A stretch of DNA of 48,324 bases from Chlamydiales bacterium (GCA_030681135.1 JAUXXF010000003.1:1-48324); one strand, 5' to 3'; positions 23,530-32,407 are shown, counted from the stretch's first letter. Notes: a model not told the origin generated them from the letters alone. A program made the numbers and translations.

Positions 23530-23684
23530 ATACAAAATTTTTCCCACTCACTTCTAGAGGACTGTCTCTCAACGCCGAATTCTAGAAATAAGAAAATAGT
23601 AGTTTTATCTCACTTTGGAGTTTTTTTCAACGTATATCTTCAGATATGCTATAAAAAAGCTAACCCCATGATCCCAATTCCCCT

Positions 23685-26600
23685 ATGCGAAGAGCTGAAA
23701 TACCCTCTATTTCCAAAAAAACAAATTTTGTTTTACGCATTATCCTCGTAGGGCTCTTTTTAATCATTTTTCGACTTTGGCACCTCAGCGTCATTCAGAG
23801 GGAAGAAAAGGTCCATAAAGCAGAGCAAGCCCAAAGAAAAACCCATCTTCTTCGAGCTAACCGAGGGACGATTTCCGATCGCTACCACGTTCCTTTAGCT
23901 TTAAATCGCATTTGCTACAATGCCACTATCTACTATAACCAAATCGCGCAAATCCCCGCCTCCAGCTGGAAAATAGACTCCTTTGGAGGGAGACAAAAAA
24001 TCTTTCCAAGAAAAGAATATATTGCCCAAATAGCCTCCCTTCTTGCCAAAGAATTAGGGCTAACCCCTCAGCGCGTTGAGGATGAGATTCATTCCAAAGC
24101 CTCCCTTTTCCCTCATGCACCTTACGTGATCAAAGCCAATATCTGCGAGGAAGAGCATTCCCGCCTTTGTCAATTGGAAAGAAGTTGGCCCGGACTGCAT
24201 GCAGAAATTACCTCCGAGCGTTTTTATCCTCTTGGCAAGATAGGAGCCGATCTTATAGGAACCATGGGATCGATTAGTGCACGAGAATATAAGGCGCTTG
24301 CTGAAGAGATGAACGTCTTGCAAGAGGCCAAAGCGCAGTTTGAAGAGGGATTTTGGGAGGACTTACCAAAGGGGTACACACGGATCGAGGATGTCTATAG
24401 GCGCCTCCATGAACTGAAAGAAAAATCTTACACGCTCAATGACCGCGTCGGCAAAACAGGCATAGAGGCTCAATTTGAAGAAGCGCTACGGGGCTATATG
24501 GGGAAAAAAAGCGTTGAAATAGATCAACAAGGACGCTTTGTTCGCGAGCTGCCCAGCAGCTACCCCCCCATTGCAGGCAGTCAAGTCCTCCTATCCCTCT
24601 CAGCCGAATTGCAGCAATTTGCCGAAGAGCTGCTTATCCAACACGAAAAAACGAGAGAAGGGAGAAGCCTCGGCTTTGACAGCAAAACTCGCCAGCACAC
24701 AGCCCTCAAGCAACCCTGGATCAAAGGAGGAGCCATTGTCGCTATGGACCCTCAGACCGGAGAAATTCTCGCTATGGCGAGTTATCCCCGGTATGATCCC
24801 AATGATTTCATCCTCTCTGGCCAAGACAGAGCTCAAAAGACAAAACGGCTCCAAAGATGGCTCGAAAGTGAAGAGTTCATTGCTGATCTTTGGGACGGTA
24901 AGCAGCCTTTTTTGCGCGAGAGAATCGATCGAGGAAAGGTCTATGAGGAAGCTATTTGGCTCTCCTGGGATTGTTATTTAGAACAAATCTTGCCAAAAGA
25001 TAAAGTGCTCATCGACTTTTTCCATCGATTCGACACTGTTAAGGCTGCCATTGAGCTGCAAGAAGATGTTGAGCTTGCACTCTACCATACCAAACAATCA
25101 GATCCAGCAGCTGTCTTTGATCAATTGCCTAAGCTGGCCATCTCTTTACAAAAAGAAGACCCGAAAGCTGCAGCCAGGATCAAGAAGCTCGAGTCTGCTT
25201 TGCAGTCTCTTCCTTCTAACCAAGATAAACTCTTCGTCATCGATCTGTCTCGCCTCATCATCCATAGCGCAGCCTTTAGCGATGAACTCATTCACAAGAT
25301 GGGCTCCATCAAACTTTCCCATTATTTTTCTCTCCACCAAGCGTTGCAGCAAAGCGAATCGATTGCCAAAGAAGTGGCCAAAAAACAGTTTCATGAAGGT
25401 CCTTTTCAAGCATGGAGAGAAGAGCATCAAAAAACTTTTCTCGCAAAAAAAAGAGCCAAAGAAGAGCTCAGAAAAACATACGCTCGCCCTTATCTCACCT
25501 ATCTCGATCAAAAAGAGGAAAAGCTATTCAGAGCCCATTGGGCAGAGCGGAGATTAGAGGCTCTCGCTGACTTATTGCTAGGCCCTACCTGTCCGAAGGG
25601 AGCCATCAAGCTGCAAGAATCTCTCCTCCCTCTTTCTAAAGAGTTGCAATTAGAATGGCTAAAAACCTTTCGCTCCTACAAAGAGCTAGCCCGACCTCTT
25701 TTAGGCAGCTATAAAAGAGTGCGCAAGCCCTACATTGAAAAACATCTAGCTGCTGCCTTTTATCCGATTGGAGGGTTTGGATTTAATCGTTCTTGTAGTT
25801 TTCAAGCCACCGCTCCTCCGGGATCTCTTTTCAAGCTCGTCTCTGCTTACACGGCTCTCTCTCAGCAGATCACCTCTTTTTCGATGATCGATGAGCAAAA
25901 AACCAATCCAAAAGCCCCGCCGAGTAAACGAGAAATTGTCGGCTATTCGCTCGATAAAACTCCTTATCCTCGTCACTACAAAGGAGGCCGCCTTCCCAAA
26001 AGCCACGCTCCTCATATTGGCAAAGTTGATCTTCTCGGCGCTTTAGAGCAGTCTAGCAATCCTTATTTTTCTCTTCTGGCTGGTGAATTTTTCTCTGATC
26101 CTGAAGATCTTCGCCATAGTGCAAGTCTCTTCGGGTTCGGGGAGAGATCAGGAATCGATCTTCCCAACGAAGCCAAAGGAACTCTCCCCACCGATCTAAG
26201 GACCAATCGGACGGGCCTCTATTCGTTTGCCATCGGTCAGCACACAGCTCTAGCCACGCCCCTCCAAGCAGCTTGTATGTTGAGCGCTCTAGCTAACGGG
26301 GGGCATCTAGTACAACCAAAGCTTGCCTCCACACTAATCGGCCCTGCTCCCAATCGCTCCGCCCTAGAGCCATTTTGTGCAAACAATTATTTAGCCAAAG
26401 AAGAGCTGGGTGTCCTTGGCGTCCCCTTCTCTCTCTTCACCTCCGCTCAAACGCGTTCACAAAATCAGCTTATCTCCAAGCGCCCTACCATTTTTAAACG
26501 CAACATTCCCCTTCCCCCTTCTATCCAAAATAGCCTTCTTGAAGGAATGGATAGGGGCGTTTGGGGGACAAGAGGGAGCGCAAGGGCCAATGCCATTCGA

Positions 26601-26918
26601 AGTCTCCTAGGCAATCCCCGCTTAATGAAAGATTATCTCTCTTTGCAACACCAAATGATCGGAAAAACAAGCACCTCAGAAATTAGCATCAACCTCGATA
26701 TCAACCCGTCTAGCCTTGCAAAAATGTACAAGCACATCTGGTTCGGGTCTATCGCACTAAGCGCCGAAAAACATAAAAAGAAACAGCCAGAGCTCGTCGT
26801 TGTCGTCTTCCTCCGCTATGCAGACGGGGGCAAAGAAGCCGCTCCTTTGGCCGCGCAGGTCATCCACAAGTGGAGAGAGATTCAGGGCAAGCATGAAAAT
26901 GCGATGAAGCATTTTTGA
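23685..26918 (+). CDS. pbp2: Large class B penicillin-binding protein (PBP2-type transpeptidase)
   Basis: A 1077-aa inner-membrane D,D-transpeptidase. One signal anchor (residues 15-35, FVLRIILVGLFLIIFRLWHL) precedes the PBP dimerisation domain (RANRGTISDRYHVPLALNR, RERFYP-like ITSERFYPLGKIGADLIG). A long charged insertion at about 370-680 follows, and last the transpeptidase domain with SxxK as PPGSLFKLV, SxN as SSNPYFSLL and KTS as IGKTSTSE. Chlamydial PBP2 proteins are likewise about 1080 aa because of this insertion. Chlamydiae lack FtsZ and use PBP2/PBP3 for septal peptidoglycan. The gene diverges from tRNA-Gly/rpsB. Its last 256 bp are repeated at 28536-28789. Confidence 0.92.
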   Translation: MRRAEIPSISKKTNFVLRIILVGLFLIIFRLWHLSVIQREEKVHKAEQAQRKTHLLRANRGTISDRYHVPLALNRICYNATIYYNQIAQIPASSWKIDSFGGRQKIFPRKEYIAQIASLLAKELGLTPQRVEDEIHSKASLFPHAPYVIKANICEEEHSRLCQLERSWPGLHAEITSERFYPLGKIGADLIGTMGSISAREYKALAEEMNVLQEAKAQFEEGFWEDLPKGYTRIEDVYRRLHELKEKSYTLNDRVGKTGIEAQFEEALRGYMGKKSVEIDQQGRFVRELPSSYPPIAGSQVLLSLSAELQQFAEELLIQHEKTREGRSLGFDSKTRQHTALKQPWIKGGAIVAMDPQTGEILAMASYPRYDPNDFILSGQDRAQKTKRLQRWLESEEFIADLWDGKQPFLRERIDRGKVYEEAIWLSWDCYLEQILPKDKVLIDFFHRFDTVKAAIELQEDVELALYHTKQSDPAAVFDQLPKLAISLQKEDPKAAARIKKLESALQSLPSNQDKLFVIDLSRLIIHSAAFSDELIHKMGSIKLSHYFSLHQALQQSESIAKEVAKKQFHEGPFQAWREEHQKTFLAKKRAKEELRKTYARPYLTYLDQKEEKLFRAHWAERRLEALADLLLGPTCPKGAIKLQESLLPLSKELQLEWLKTFRSYKELARPLLGSYKRVRKPYIEKHLAAAFYPIGGFGFNRSCSFQATAPPGSLFKLVSAYTALSQQITSFSMIDEQKTNPKAPPSKREIVGYSLDKTPYPRHYKGGRLPKSHAPHIGKVDLLGALEQSSNPYFSLLAGEFFSDPEDLRHSASLFGFGERSGIDLPNEAKGTLPTDLRTNRTGLYSFAIGQHTALATPLQAACMLSALANGGHLVQPKLASTLIGPAPNRSALEPFCANNYLAKEELGVLGVPFSLFTSAQTRSQNQLISKRPTIFKRNIPLPPSIQNSLLEGMDRGVWGTRGSARANAIRSLLGNPRLMKDYLSLQHQMIGKTSTSEISINLDINPSSLAKMYKHIWFGSIALSAEKHKKKQPELVVVVFLRYADGGKEAAPLAAQVIHKWREIQGKHENAMKHF

Positions 26919-26982
26919 AGTTAAGATATTGAGGCTCCGCCCCAAACCCCGCCAAAGGACTCCGTCCTTATGGAATCCTATT

Positions 26983-27026
26983 ATTTTTCTTGAGGCAAAG
27001 CCTGCAGGCTTTGCCTCAAGAAAAAT
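26983..27026. terminator. 44-bp perfect palindrome, copy A (repeat family, bidirectional terminator)
   Basis: A perfect 44-bp palindrome with no loop, core GCAAAGCCTGCAGGCTTTGC, flanked by TTTTT/AAAAA runs. It lies between the convergent PBP2 and 444-aa genes and would end transcription both ways. Near-identical cores recur at 29028-29067 and 30580-30605. Copies A and C share the right flank AAAATAGAAATTGAAAGGAG. Confidence 0.75.
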
Positions 27027-27112
27027 AGAAATTGAAAGGAGATCTTGTTAAAAGCTTTTCACCAAACACTTAAATCCTTCTGATGTGAAGTCTGAAAAAT
27101 GTTCTGGAATGC

Positions 27113-28447
27113 TTAAGGCTTCTGCAAACTATCATACAAAGCTTGTTCTTTTGGATTTAAGCTTTCTCTTGTTACTCGGTATTTGCTCCATAAATCTTTC
27201 TCTTTGACCATGTCATGAATGACAGATTCGAGCACTTCCTGAGGCCACGCAAAGTTTTTAAAGATTATTCCAAAATTACTCATCGTGAGACTTGTATTAT
27301 CTTGGCCCAAAATTCCAAAAAATTCTCCATCATTTAATTTCCATTTCAATTTTTTTATCTCTGCTATATTAGAAGGATTTTGTAAAATAATATTCTTCAA
27401 AAGATGATCTATTCTACGTAGAGCAGATTGGTAGCCAGGAGATCGAACGGTATCTCTTAATGCATGATAATAGTCGTGGAAAGTGAAAATTAATTTACCT
27501 CCAAAATATTGACCATCTGAGTCGGGCATATCAATGCCTGGAATTGCAACATTAATAAGACGGATATTTCGTTGTTTATATTTTGTAATCATAAAGGGCG
27601 AAATGCGGCCCACTATAGGTTGACAAATAACAGCGCTCTCGCTAAAAGCAGTGGATAAAAAATTTTGAAATAACGTTGCAGAGGGAAGAACCAGTAATTG
27701 AGGTTGATAAGGAGGAAAGCCCCCTGTGTAAGAGGAAAATGCATTTACTGGCCCTAAAAAGTTTGTTATATCGTTGATTCGATGATAGAGGGGCGACCAG
27801 GAGCCAATAGGACCAAAAGGCAGTGTAAATGTAAAAAAGACTTTTTCTATTTCTGGTGCATTTTGAAGATTGCTGATTATTTTATGCACTCCTTCTTTAG
27901 TTATATGAAAAAATTCTTTCAAATAATGAAGACTTTGCTCATCACCATTGATCGAATGGATTTGAATTCTGGAAACTGAAAGATTATCCTGACATGAGGA
28001 ATAAATAGCAGGCTCAAGGTTTAGTCGATAATGACATTCGGTCTTAGTTTCATAGTTATATTGGAGCTCAAAGCGAGCTGGAGCGACGCACATTTGATAG
28101 ATTCCTTGGTACAGCATGCAAATTGTCGCAAACTGTTCTTGGGTTATTTTTCCTCGCAGGAGCGCATGAATTGCTATCAACGGATATTTTTCGTAGTTAT
28201 CTCTATCCAACGTTATTTCTGCAATCCCTTCAAAAGAACTTATTTTTTCTAAAAAGCGATTTAATTCAGATAATTTTATAGGAAGATTCCTCACATAATC
28301 CTGTTGAGTTGGTGTAAGGTATTTAGTGGTTATGAATTCATCAAAGGGAAGAGTTTCTGAAGACAGATAATGATCACAATCTTCTGAGCATATTGCATAA
28401 GGAACGGAAGAGCAATTTTCTTTAAAACATGTTGAAGAAGGAATCAT
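27113..28447 (-). CDS. Unknown 444-aa protein in the variable insertion zone
   Basis: I do not recognise this protein. It has no signal peptide or membrane segment and a mixed alpha/beta composition. Notable features are a Cys-rich start (MIPSSTCFKENCSSVPYAICSEDC), the segment KLIFTFHDYYHALRDTVRSPGYQSALRRID near residue 320 with an HDxxH-like arrangement, and a Tyr/Phe-rich centre. The Cys-rich N-terminus could be a secretion or host-modification signal, as in intracellular-pathogen effectors, but that is a guess. GAGG lies 6 nt before the ATG. It is bounded on both sides by copies of the PBP2 3' end, showing that it was inserted. Confidence 0.65.
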   Translation of the reverse strand: MIPSSTCFKENCSSVPYAICSEDCDHYLSSETLPFDEFITTKYLTPTQQDYVRNLPIKLSELNRFLEKISSFEGIAEITLDRDNYEKYPLIAIHALLRGKITQEQFATICMLYQGIYQMCVAPARFELQYNYETKTECHYRLNLEPAIYSSCQDNLSVSRIQIHSINGDEQSLHYLKEFFHITKEGVHKIISNLQNAPEIEKVFFTFTLPFGPIGSWSPLYHRINDITNFLGPVNAFSSYTGGFPPYQPQLLVLPSATLFQNFLSTAFSESAVICQPIVGRISPFMITKYKQRNIRLINVAIPGIDMPDSDGQYFGGKLIFTFHDYYHALRDTVRSPGYQSALRRIDHLLKNIILQNPSNIAEIKKLKWKLNDGEFFGILGQDNTSLTMSNFGIIFKNFAWPQEVLESVIHDMVKEKDLWSKYRVTRESLNPKEQALYDSLQKP

Positions 28448-28535
28448 AAAAACCTCGTTGAATGAATTTGAGGCCTCAAATTCTAACCGAGATGTCTATT
28501 TTTATCCAGATCTTCCTCGATAATCTCAGCTAATT

Positions 28536-28789
28536 GGAAAGACAAGCACCTCAGAAATTAGCATCAACCTCGATATTAACCCGTCTAGCCTTGCAAAAAT
28601 GTACAAGCACATCTGGTTCGGGTCCATCGCACTGAGCGCCGAAAAACATAAAAAGAAACAGCCAGAGCTCGTCGTCGTCGTCTTCCTCCGCTATGCATAC
28701 GGGGGCAAAGAAGCCGCCCCCCTCGCCGCGCAGGTAATTCACAAGTGGAGAGAAATTCAAAGTAAGCATGAAAGTGTAGCGAAGCATTA
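28536..28789 (+). pseudogene. Duplicated 3' end of the PBP2 gene
   Basis: These 254 bp repeat positions 26661-26916 at the 3' end of PBP2, with about 21 differences by hand count (about 92% identical). The frame and stop are kept (ending SKHESVAKH, stop TAG). Most differences are third-position synonymous changes, so both copies spent time under selection as functional protein ends. No start or body of the gene is present. The copy continues into the same GGCTCCGCCC ... CCCCGCCAAAGGACT ... palindrome flank as the intact gene. Confidence 0.88.
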
Positions 28790-28815
28790 GATCTCTTCTT
28801 GGGGCTCCGCCCTCG

Positions 28816-28987
28816 GAGGCTGCTAACGAATTTAGTTTCAGTCGATTTTCAGGTTCTTTTGAGCCGATTTTCGATTTTTTTTTCGGGGGGTAATATCGAA
28901 TTCCAGTATATGACCCCCCGAAAAAGAATCGAAAATCGGCCAAAATAATCCCGAAAATCGACGAAACCTAAATCCGTTAGCAGCCTC
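28816..28987. mobile_element. 172-bp hairpin (MITE-like) element
   Basis: Outer arms starting GAGGCTGCTAACG (28816) and ending CGTTAGCAGCCTC (28987) match over about 38 bp with few gaps, including GTCGATTTTC/GAAAATCGAC. Inner arms GCCGATTTTCGATTTTTTT plus CGGGGGGT pair with ACCCCCCG plus AAAAAGAATCGAAAATCGGC. The duplicated PBP2 flank shows its insertion: the intact copy has GGCTCCGCCC-CAAA-CCCCGCC at about 26934-26953, this copy has the element in place of CAAA. It encodes no protein. Fragments recur at 17414 and 19891. Confidence 0.75.
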
Positions 28988-29027
28988 TTACCCCGCCAAA
29001 GGACTGCGTCCTTATGGAATCCTATTT

Positions 29028-29067
29028 TTTTTCTGAAGCAAAGCCTGTAGGCTTTGCTTCAGAAAAA
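29028..29067. terminator. Palindrome copy B (repeat family)
   Basis: Arms of 19 nt (29028-29046 and 29049-29067) around GT, core GAAGCAAAGCCTGTAGGC, with T and A runs at the two ends. It follows the duplicated PBP2 end exactly as copy A follows the intact gene, and faces the ankyrin gene. Confidence 0.72.
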
Positions 29068-29168
29068 TAAGAAAGGAAGAATAATTCTAGACTCATCAAA
29101 GGATTTTCGCTCTTTAAAACCCTTTGATGAAATTATAAATAGTTTATATTTTTTAAATTAATTACTCC

Positions 29169-30329
29169 CTAAATTTTAGCACCTAAAGCGCGTAATTTTG
29201 TAACGATCGTCTGCTGTTTCCCTGAAGCAGCATATTGAATAGGAGTATAACCATTTACATCTTGAATATTGATATCAGCCCCTTTTTCGATTAAGATCTC
29301 CAACATGCGCATCTTCCCTTGTAATGCAGCTACATGTAACGGAGCTACTCCTCTGTCATCCCGTAAATTGACGTTTGCTCCTGCTTTTACAAGAGTTAAA
29401 AAAACATCAAAATGGTCACAAAAAACAGCTACCTGAAGAGCTGATTGCTCTCCTGGTACCAAAGGATCTACCGGAATTTTCTTATCAAGCATAAGCTTAA
29501 CAATATCGTCTCGCCCTTGCTTGACTACTTCCTTCAAAGAGTCGTAGCCTTGCTTTTCTGTTTCCACGCCATGTTTAAAAAGCCATGAAATAAGCCATTC
29601 TTTAGGAAGAGCGCAGGCCTCAAAAAGAAGATGAGACTTTGACATATTTTCTATTTTCAATCCCAATTTTTCGCCTGCCTGAAAAAGAGTCTGAAGAACC
29701 ATAAAATGAGTGTCATCGGATGGCAAAATTGCCTTAACGGCAAAATCCAAAGGCATAAGTCCATTTTTATCTTCAGCTTGAAGATTTGCACCAGCCGCTA
29801 ACAATAAATGAATAATTTCCAACTTTCCCTTATGAGCCGCTACATGTAAGGGGGAAGTTCCTAGCCGAGTGGTCTTATTGACAAGCTCAGGTTGCGTTTC
29901 AATAATTTTTCGTGCGTCCTCAGCAAAACCACATTCTGCAGCAATATAAAGATCGCTGATAGAGGAATCGTATGAATTATTTAATCTAAGCAGCTTCACA
30001 CGATCTGTCTCTTTGACATAAATTTTCGAAAACTCAACTAAAACATCTTTTATCCTATTTATAAGATCAATTTCTGGATTATTCAAGTTAATCGAATCAG
30101 TCAATGAAGCAACAATTGTATAGCTTCTTCCTTTCTGTATTTGGTAAAAAGATTGTGCTAACGCCATCAGTTCGTCTTCTGTTTTGCTTGTATTAGACAA
30201 ATGTTCAATTGCTAGCTCTTTGATCTTGCAGAAATAGGGATCTTCTTTGGGAAATCCACAAATGACTTCATGTGGATTGTTTTCAATATTCTGTCTCAAC
30301 ATTGTAGAATCGGGAAATTGCAGGTGCAT
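29169..30329 (-). CDS. Ankyrin-repeat protein, probable effector
   Basis: A 386-aa protein with an N-terminal non-repeat helical part (residues 1-120) and at least five ankyrin repeats. Clear ones are SPLHVAAHKGKLEIIHLLLAAGA (about 160-185), SALQVAVFCDHFDVFLTLVKAGA (about 295-317), APLHVAALQGKMRMLEILIEKGA (about 330-352) and a capping repeat TPIQYAASGKQQTIVTKLRALGA. The middle repeats are degenerate. GGAG lies before the ATG. There is no signal peptide or membrane segment. Ankyrin proteins of intracellular bacteria commonly act on host proteins after type III or IV secretion; secretion here is inferred from lineage and location in the insertion zone. Confidence 0.85.
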   Translation of the reverse strand: MHLQFPDSTMLRQNIENNPHEVICGFPKEDPYFCKIKELAIEHLSNTSKTEDELMALAQSFYQIQKGRSYTIVASLTDSINLNNPEIDLINRIKDVLVEFSKIYVKETDRVKLLRLNNSYDSSISDLYIAAECGFAEDARKIIETQPELVNKTTRLGTSPLHVAAHKGKLEIIHLLLAAGANLQAEDKNGLMPLDFAVKAILPSDDTHFMVLQTLFQAGEKLGLKIENMSKSHLLFEACALPKEWLISWLFKHGVETEKQGYDSLKEVVKQGRDDIVKLMLDKKIPVDPLVPGEQSALQVAVFCDHFDVFLTLVKAGANVNLRDDRGVAPLHVAALQGKMRMLEILIEKGADINIQDVNGYTPIQYAASGKQQTIVTKLRALGAKI

Positions 30330-30468
30330 GAAAAAACTCCATATTTTTTTTAAGCGAGGTAGAGCATAAAGAATTGTTAAAATTTTTACAAGTGCTTATA
30401 AAATTGAGAGAACAAAAATAAAATTTTTTTCTATGAAATTATCAAGACTAATCTTTGCCTCAGAAAAA

Positions 30469-30573
30469 CTAGGGAGAACGGACAAGCTCTGAGGGAATCT
30501 GAAGAACCTGTTCGAAATGGCCAATCGCAGCCAACAAACCCTCTTTAAGCGGGACAGTTGACTGCCAATCGAG
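30469..30573 (-). pseudogene. Duplicated 3' end of the UDP-xylose synthase gene
   Basis: About 101 bp (30473-30573) repeat 31434-31534 with 8 differences (about 92%). The frame is intact to its own stop TAG, reading [20 protein letters not shown]... to ELVRSP, against [20 protein letters not shown] in the full gene. The body of the gene is absent. It borders palindrome copy C. Confidence 0.85.
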
Positions 30574-30579
30574 TTTTTT

Positions 30580-30605
30580 GAAGCAAAGCCTGTAGGCTTT
30601 GCTTC
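30580..30605. terminator. Palindrome copy C (repeat family)
   Basis: Arms GAAGCAAAGCCT/AGGCTTTGCTTC around GT, abutting the duplicated UDP-xylose synthase 3' end, with TTTTTT before and AAAAT after. Its right flank is nearly the same as that of copy A and runs into the stop of the 234-aa gene. Confidence 0.7.
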
Positions 30606-30633
30606 ACAAAATAGAAATTGAAAGGAGAGTTTA

Positions 30634-31338
30634 TTAGATGTTTTTCTCTGATGGGGAATTTTGATCCTCTAAATGACCTCGAATCACTCTTCCACCAAGC
30701 TTGCCGCCATTAATAAGAACCACAACTCTTTCCTCCTCAGGAAAAATAGAATCTTCAGGGAAAACAACATTGCCTGTGCATGTTCCGTTATCTATGATAA
30801 GCCTTGTAAAATCTTTTGGCATATTTGCTTGCTCGACGATCGCTCCTTCAGGAATCCATAGAGTGTTTTTTTTTGCCTGTTCTAATGTTTGAGGCGCTGG
30901 TAATGGCATAAGACGGTGTACGTCTCCATTTATTTTTATTTCTCCTAACTCCTGATTCGTATAGGTCATTGAAGCGGTGATTTGTTTGAGGCCTTTGCAA
31001 TTGAAAACTCCTACTTCACCTGCAGTAGTCACCTCTGAGACTTCTGAATTCCTTAAGTGAACGTTCCCTATAGCTTGAATTGTTTGTACCCGACAATTCA
31101 CAAGAGTCGCACAGCCTCCAGTGGAAAGGCTCCGAAATTGAGAATTTACGAACCTTACATACGGCATGTCGTCAGGCAATTCCAACTCCATTTCCACATC
31201 GATCTTCCCACAGGAAGTGGTAAAGCGCTCAGCATATGGTTCATTAATTTCAAAAGTAGCATTTTGCCGATCTAATTTAAAAGAAAGCCAATCTATCACT
31301 GGGTTAGAAGATGATATCCCATAAGCATGCACAGCCAT
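30634..31338 (-). CDS. Beta-solenoid-like protein of unknown function
   Basis: A 234-aa protein with no signal or membrane segment. Short hydrophobic strands recur about every 18-20 residues (VRFVNSQFRSL, ATLVNCRVQTIQAI, VHLRNSEVSEVTT, VGVFNCKGLKQITA, IKINGDVHRL, ARLIIDNGT-like TRLIIDNGTCTGNVVF, VVVLINGGKLGGRVIRG). This suggests a right-handed beta-helix like bactofilins or polymer-forming proteins. AAGGAA lies 7 nt before the ATG. It is inserted between a copy of the UDP-xylose synthase 3' end and the intact gene. Function unknown; scaffold or effector are both possible. Confidence 0.65.
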   Translation of the reverse strand: MAVHAYGISSSNPVIDWLSFKLDRQNATFEINEPYAERFTTSCGKIDVEMELELPDDMPYVRFVNSQFRSLSTGGCATLVNCRVQTIQAIGNVHLRNSEVSEVTTAGEVGVFNCKGLKQITASMTYTNQELGEIKINGDVHRLMPLPAPQTLEQAKKNTLWIPEGAIVEQANMPKDFTRLIIDNGTCTGNVVFPEDSIFPEEERVVVLINGGKLGGRVIRGHLEDQNSPSEKNI

Positions 31339-31429
31339 AGGTTTATTCCTTTGTTGATTTTTTACTCTGCGGTCAAACGACCGGCAGGGAGCTTATCAAA
31401 AAGAAAGAATTGTCATCAAGAAAACAGTA

Positions 31430-32407
31430 TTACGGAGAACGGACAAGCTCAGAGGAAATCTGAAGAACATGTTCGAAATGGCCAATCGTAGCCAATAAAC
31501 CCTCTTTAAGCGGAACGGTTGGCTGCCAATCGAGGAGCTTTTTTGCTAGCTCAATGTTCGGACGTCTTTGTTTTGGATCATCAGAAGGCAATGGGAGAAA
31601 ATGCAAGGGCGATTTAGAGCCTGTAAGATCGAGAATCAACTTGGCTAAATCGATTACTGTAAACTCTTCAGGATTGCCAATATTGATAGGTCCTGTGATG
31701 GAATCTGGAGCGTTCATGAGCCGATGGATCACCTCAATGAGATCATCGACGTAACAAAAAGAGCGTGTCTGCTGGCCTTTTCCATAAATGGTGATGGGTT
31801 CGTTTTTGAGCGCCTGCACAATAAAATTCGACACCACGCGGCCATCATTCGGATGCATGCGGGGCCCATAGGTATTAAAAATGCGGCCAATTTTGATAGG
31901 GATGTTGTGAGCTCTATGGTAATCGAAAAAGAGCGTCTCCGCGCATCTTTTCCCCTCATCATAACAAGAGCGAAGGCCAATAGGATTGACGTTGCCCCAG
32001 TACGATTCCTCTTGAGGATGGATATGGGGATCTCCGTACACCTCGCTGGTGGAGGCCTGGAAAATCTTAGCTTTGAGCCTTTTGGCAAGTCCAAGCAGGT
32101 TCATAGAGCCGAGGACACTCGTCTTCATCGTTTGAATGGGATCCGCCTGATAATGGAGCGGAGAGGCAGGACATGCAAAATTATAGATCTCATCCACCTC
32201 TACGTAGAGTGGCAAGGAAATGTCATGACGGAGCATTTCAAAACGGGGATGATCTAACAAATGGGCAATGTTTTCCCGAGAACCTGTATAAAAGTTATCT
32301 ACAGAAAGGACGCTGTGCCCTTCTGCAAGAAGTTTCTCACACAAATGGGATCCTAGGAACCCGGCGCCGCCTGCGACTAAAATTTTTTTGTAATTCACAT
32401 TTTTCAT
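31430..32407 (-). CDS. UDP-glucuronate decarboxylase (UDP-xylose synthase)
   Basis: A 325-aa extended SDR converting UDP-glucuronate to UDP-xylose with bound NAD+. Motifs: GGAGFLGSH at 13-21, [20 protein letters not shown] at 73-92 (a UXS signature), STSEVYGDP at 119-127 and catalytic Y149-x3-K153. Length matches bacterial UXS. Its ATG overlaps the upstream co-polymerase stop (ATGA at 32407-32404). As the third gene of a Wza/Wzz-type operon it should supply xylose for a surface glycan. Its last 101 bp are repeated at 30473. Confidence 0.92.
   Translation of the reverse strand: MKNVNYKKILVAGGAGFLGSHLCEKLLAEGHSVLSVDNFYTGSRENIAHLLDHPRFEMLRHDISLPLYVEVDEIYNFACPASPLHYQADPIQTMKTSVLGSMNLLGLAKRLKAKIFQASTSEVYGDPHIHPQEESYWGNVNPIGLRSCYDEGKRCAETLFFDYHRAHNIPIKIGRIFNTYGPRMHPNDGRVVSNFIVQALKNEPITIYGKGQQTRSFCYVDDLIEVIHRLMNAPDSITGPINIGNPEEFTVIDLAKLILDLTGSKSPLHFLPLPSDDPKQRRPNIELAKKLLDWQPTVPLKEGLLATIGHFEHVLQISSELVRSP

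Noticed and set aside
28551..28943. Leftward 130-codon frame across the PBP2 remnant and hairpin element
   Set aside because: It is the antisense of the duplicated PBP2 end; codons follow the sense frame.
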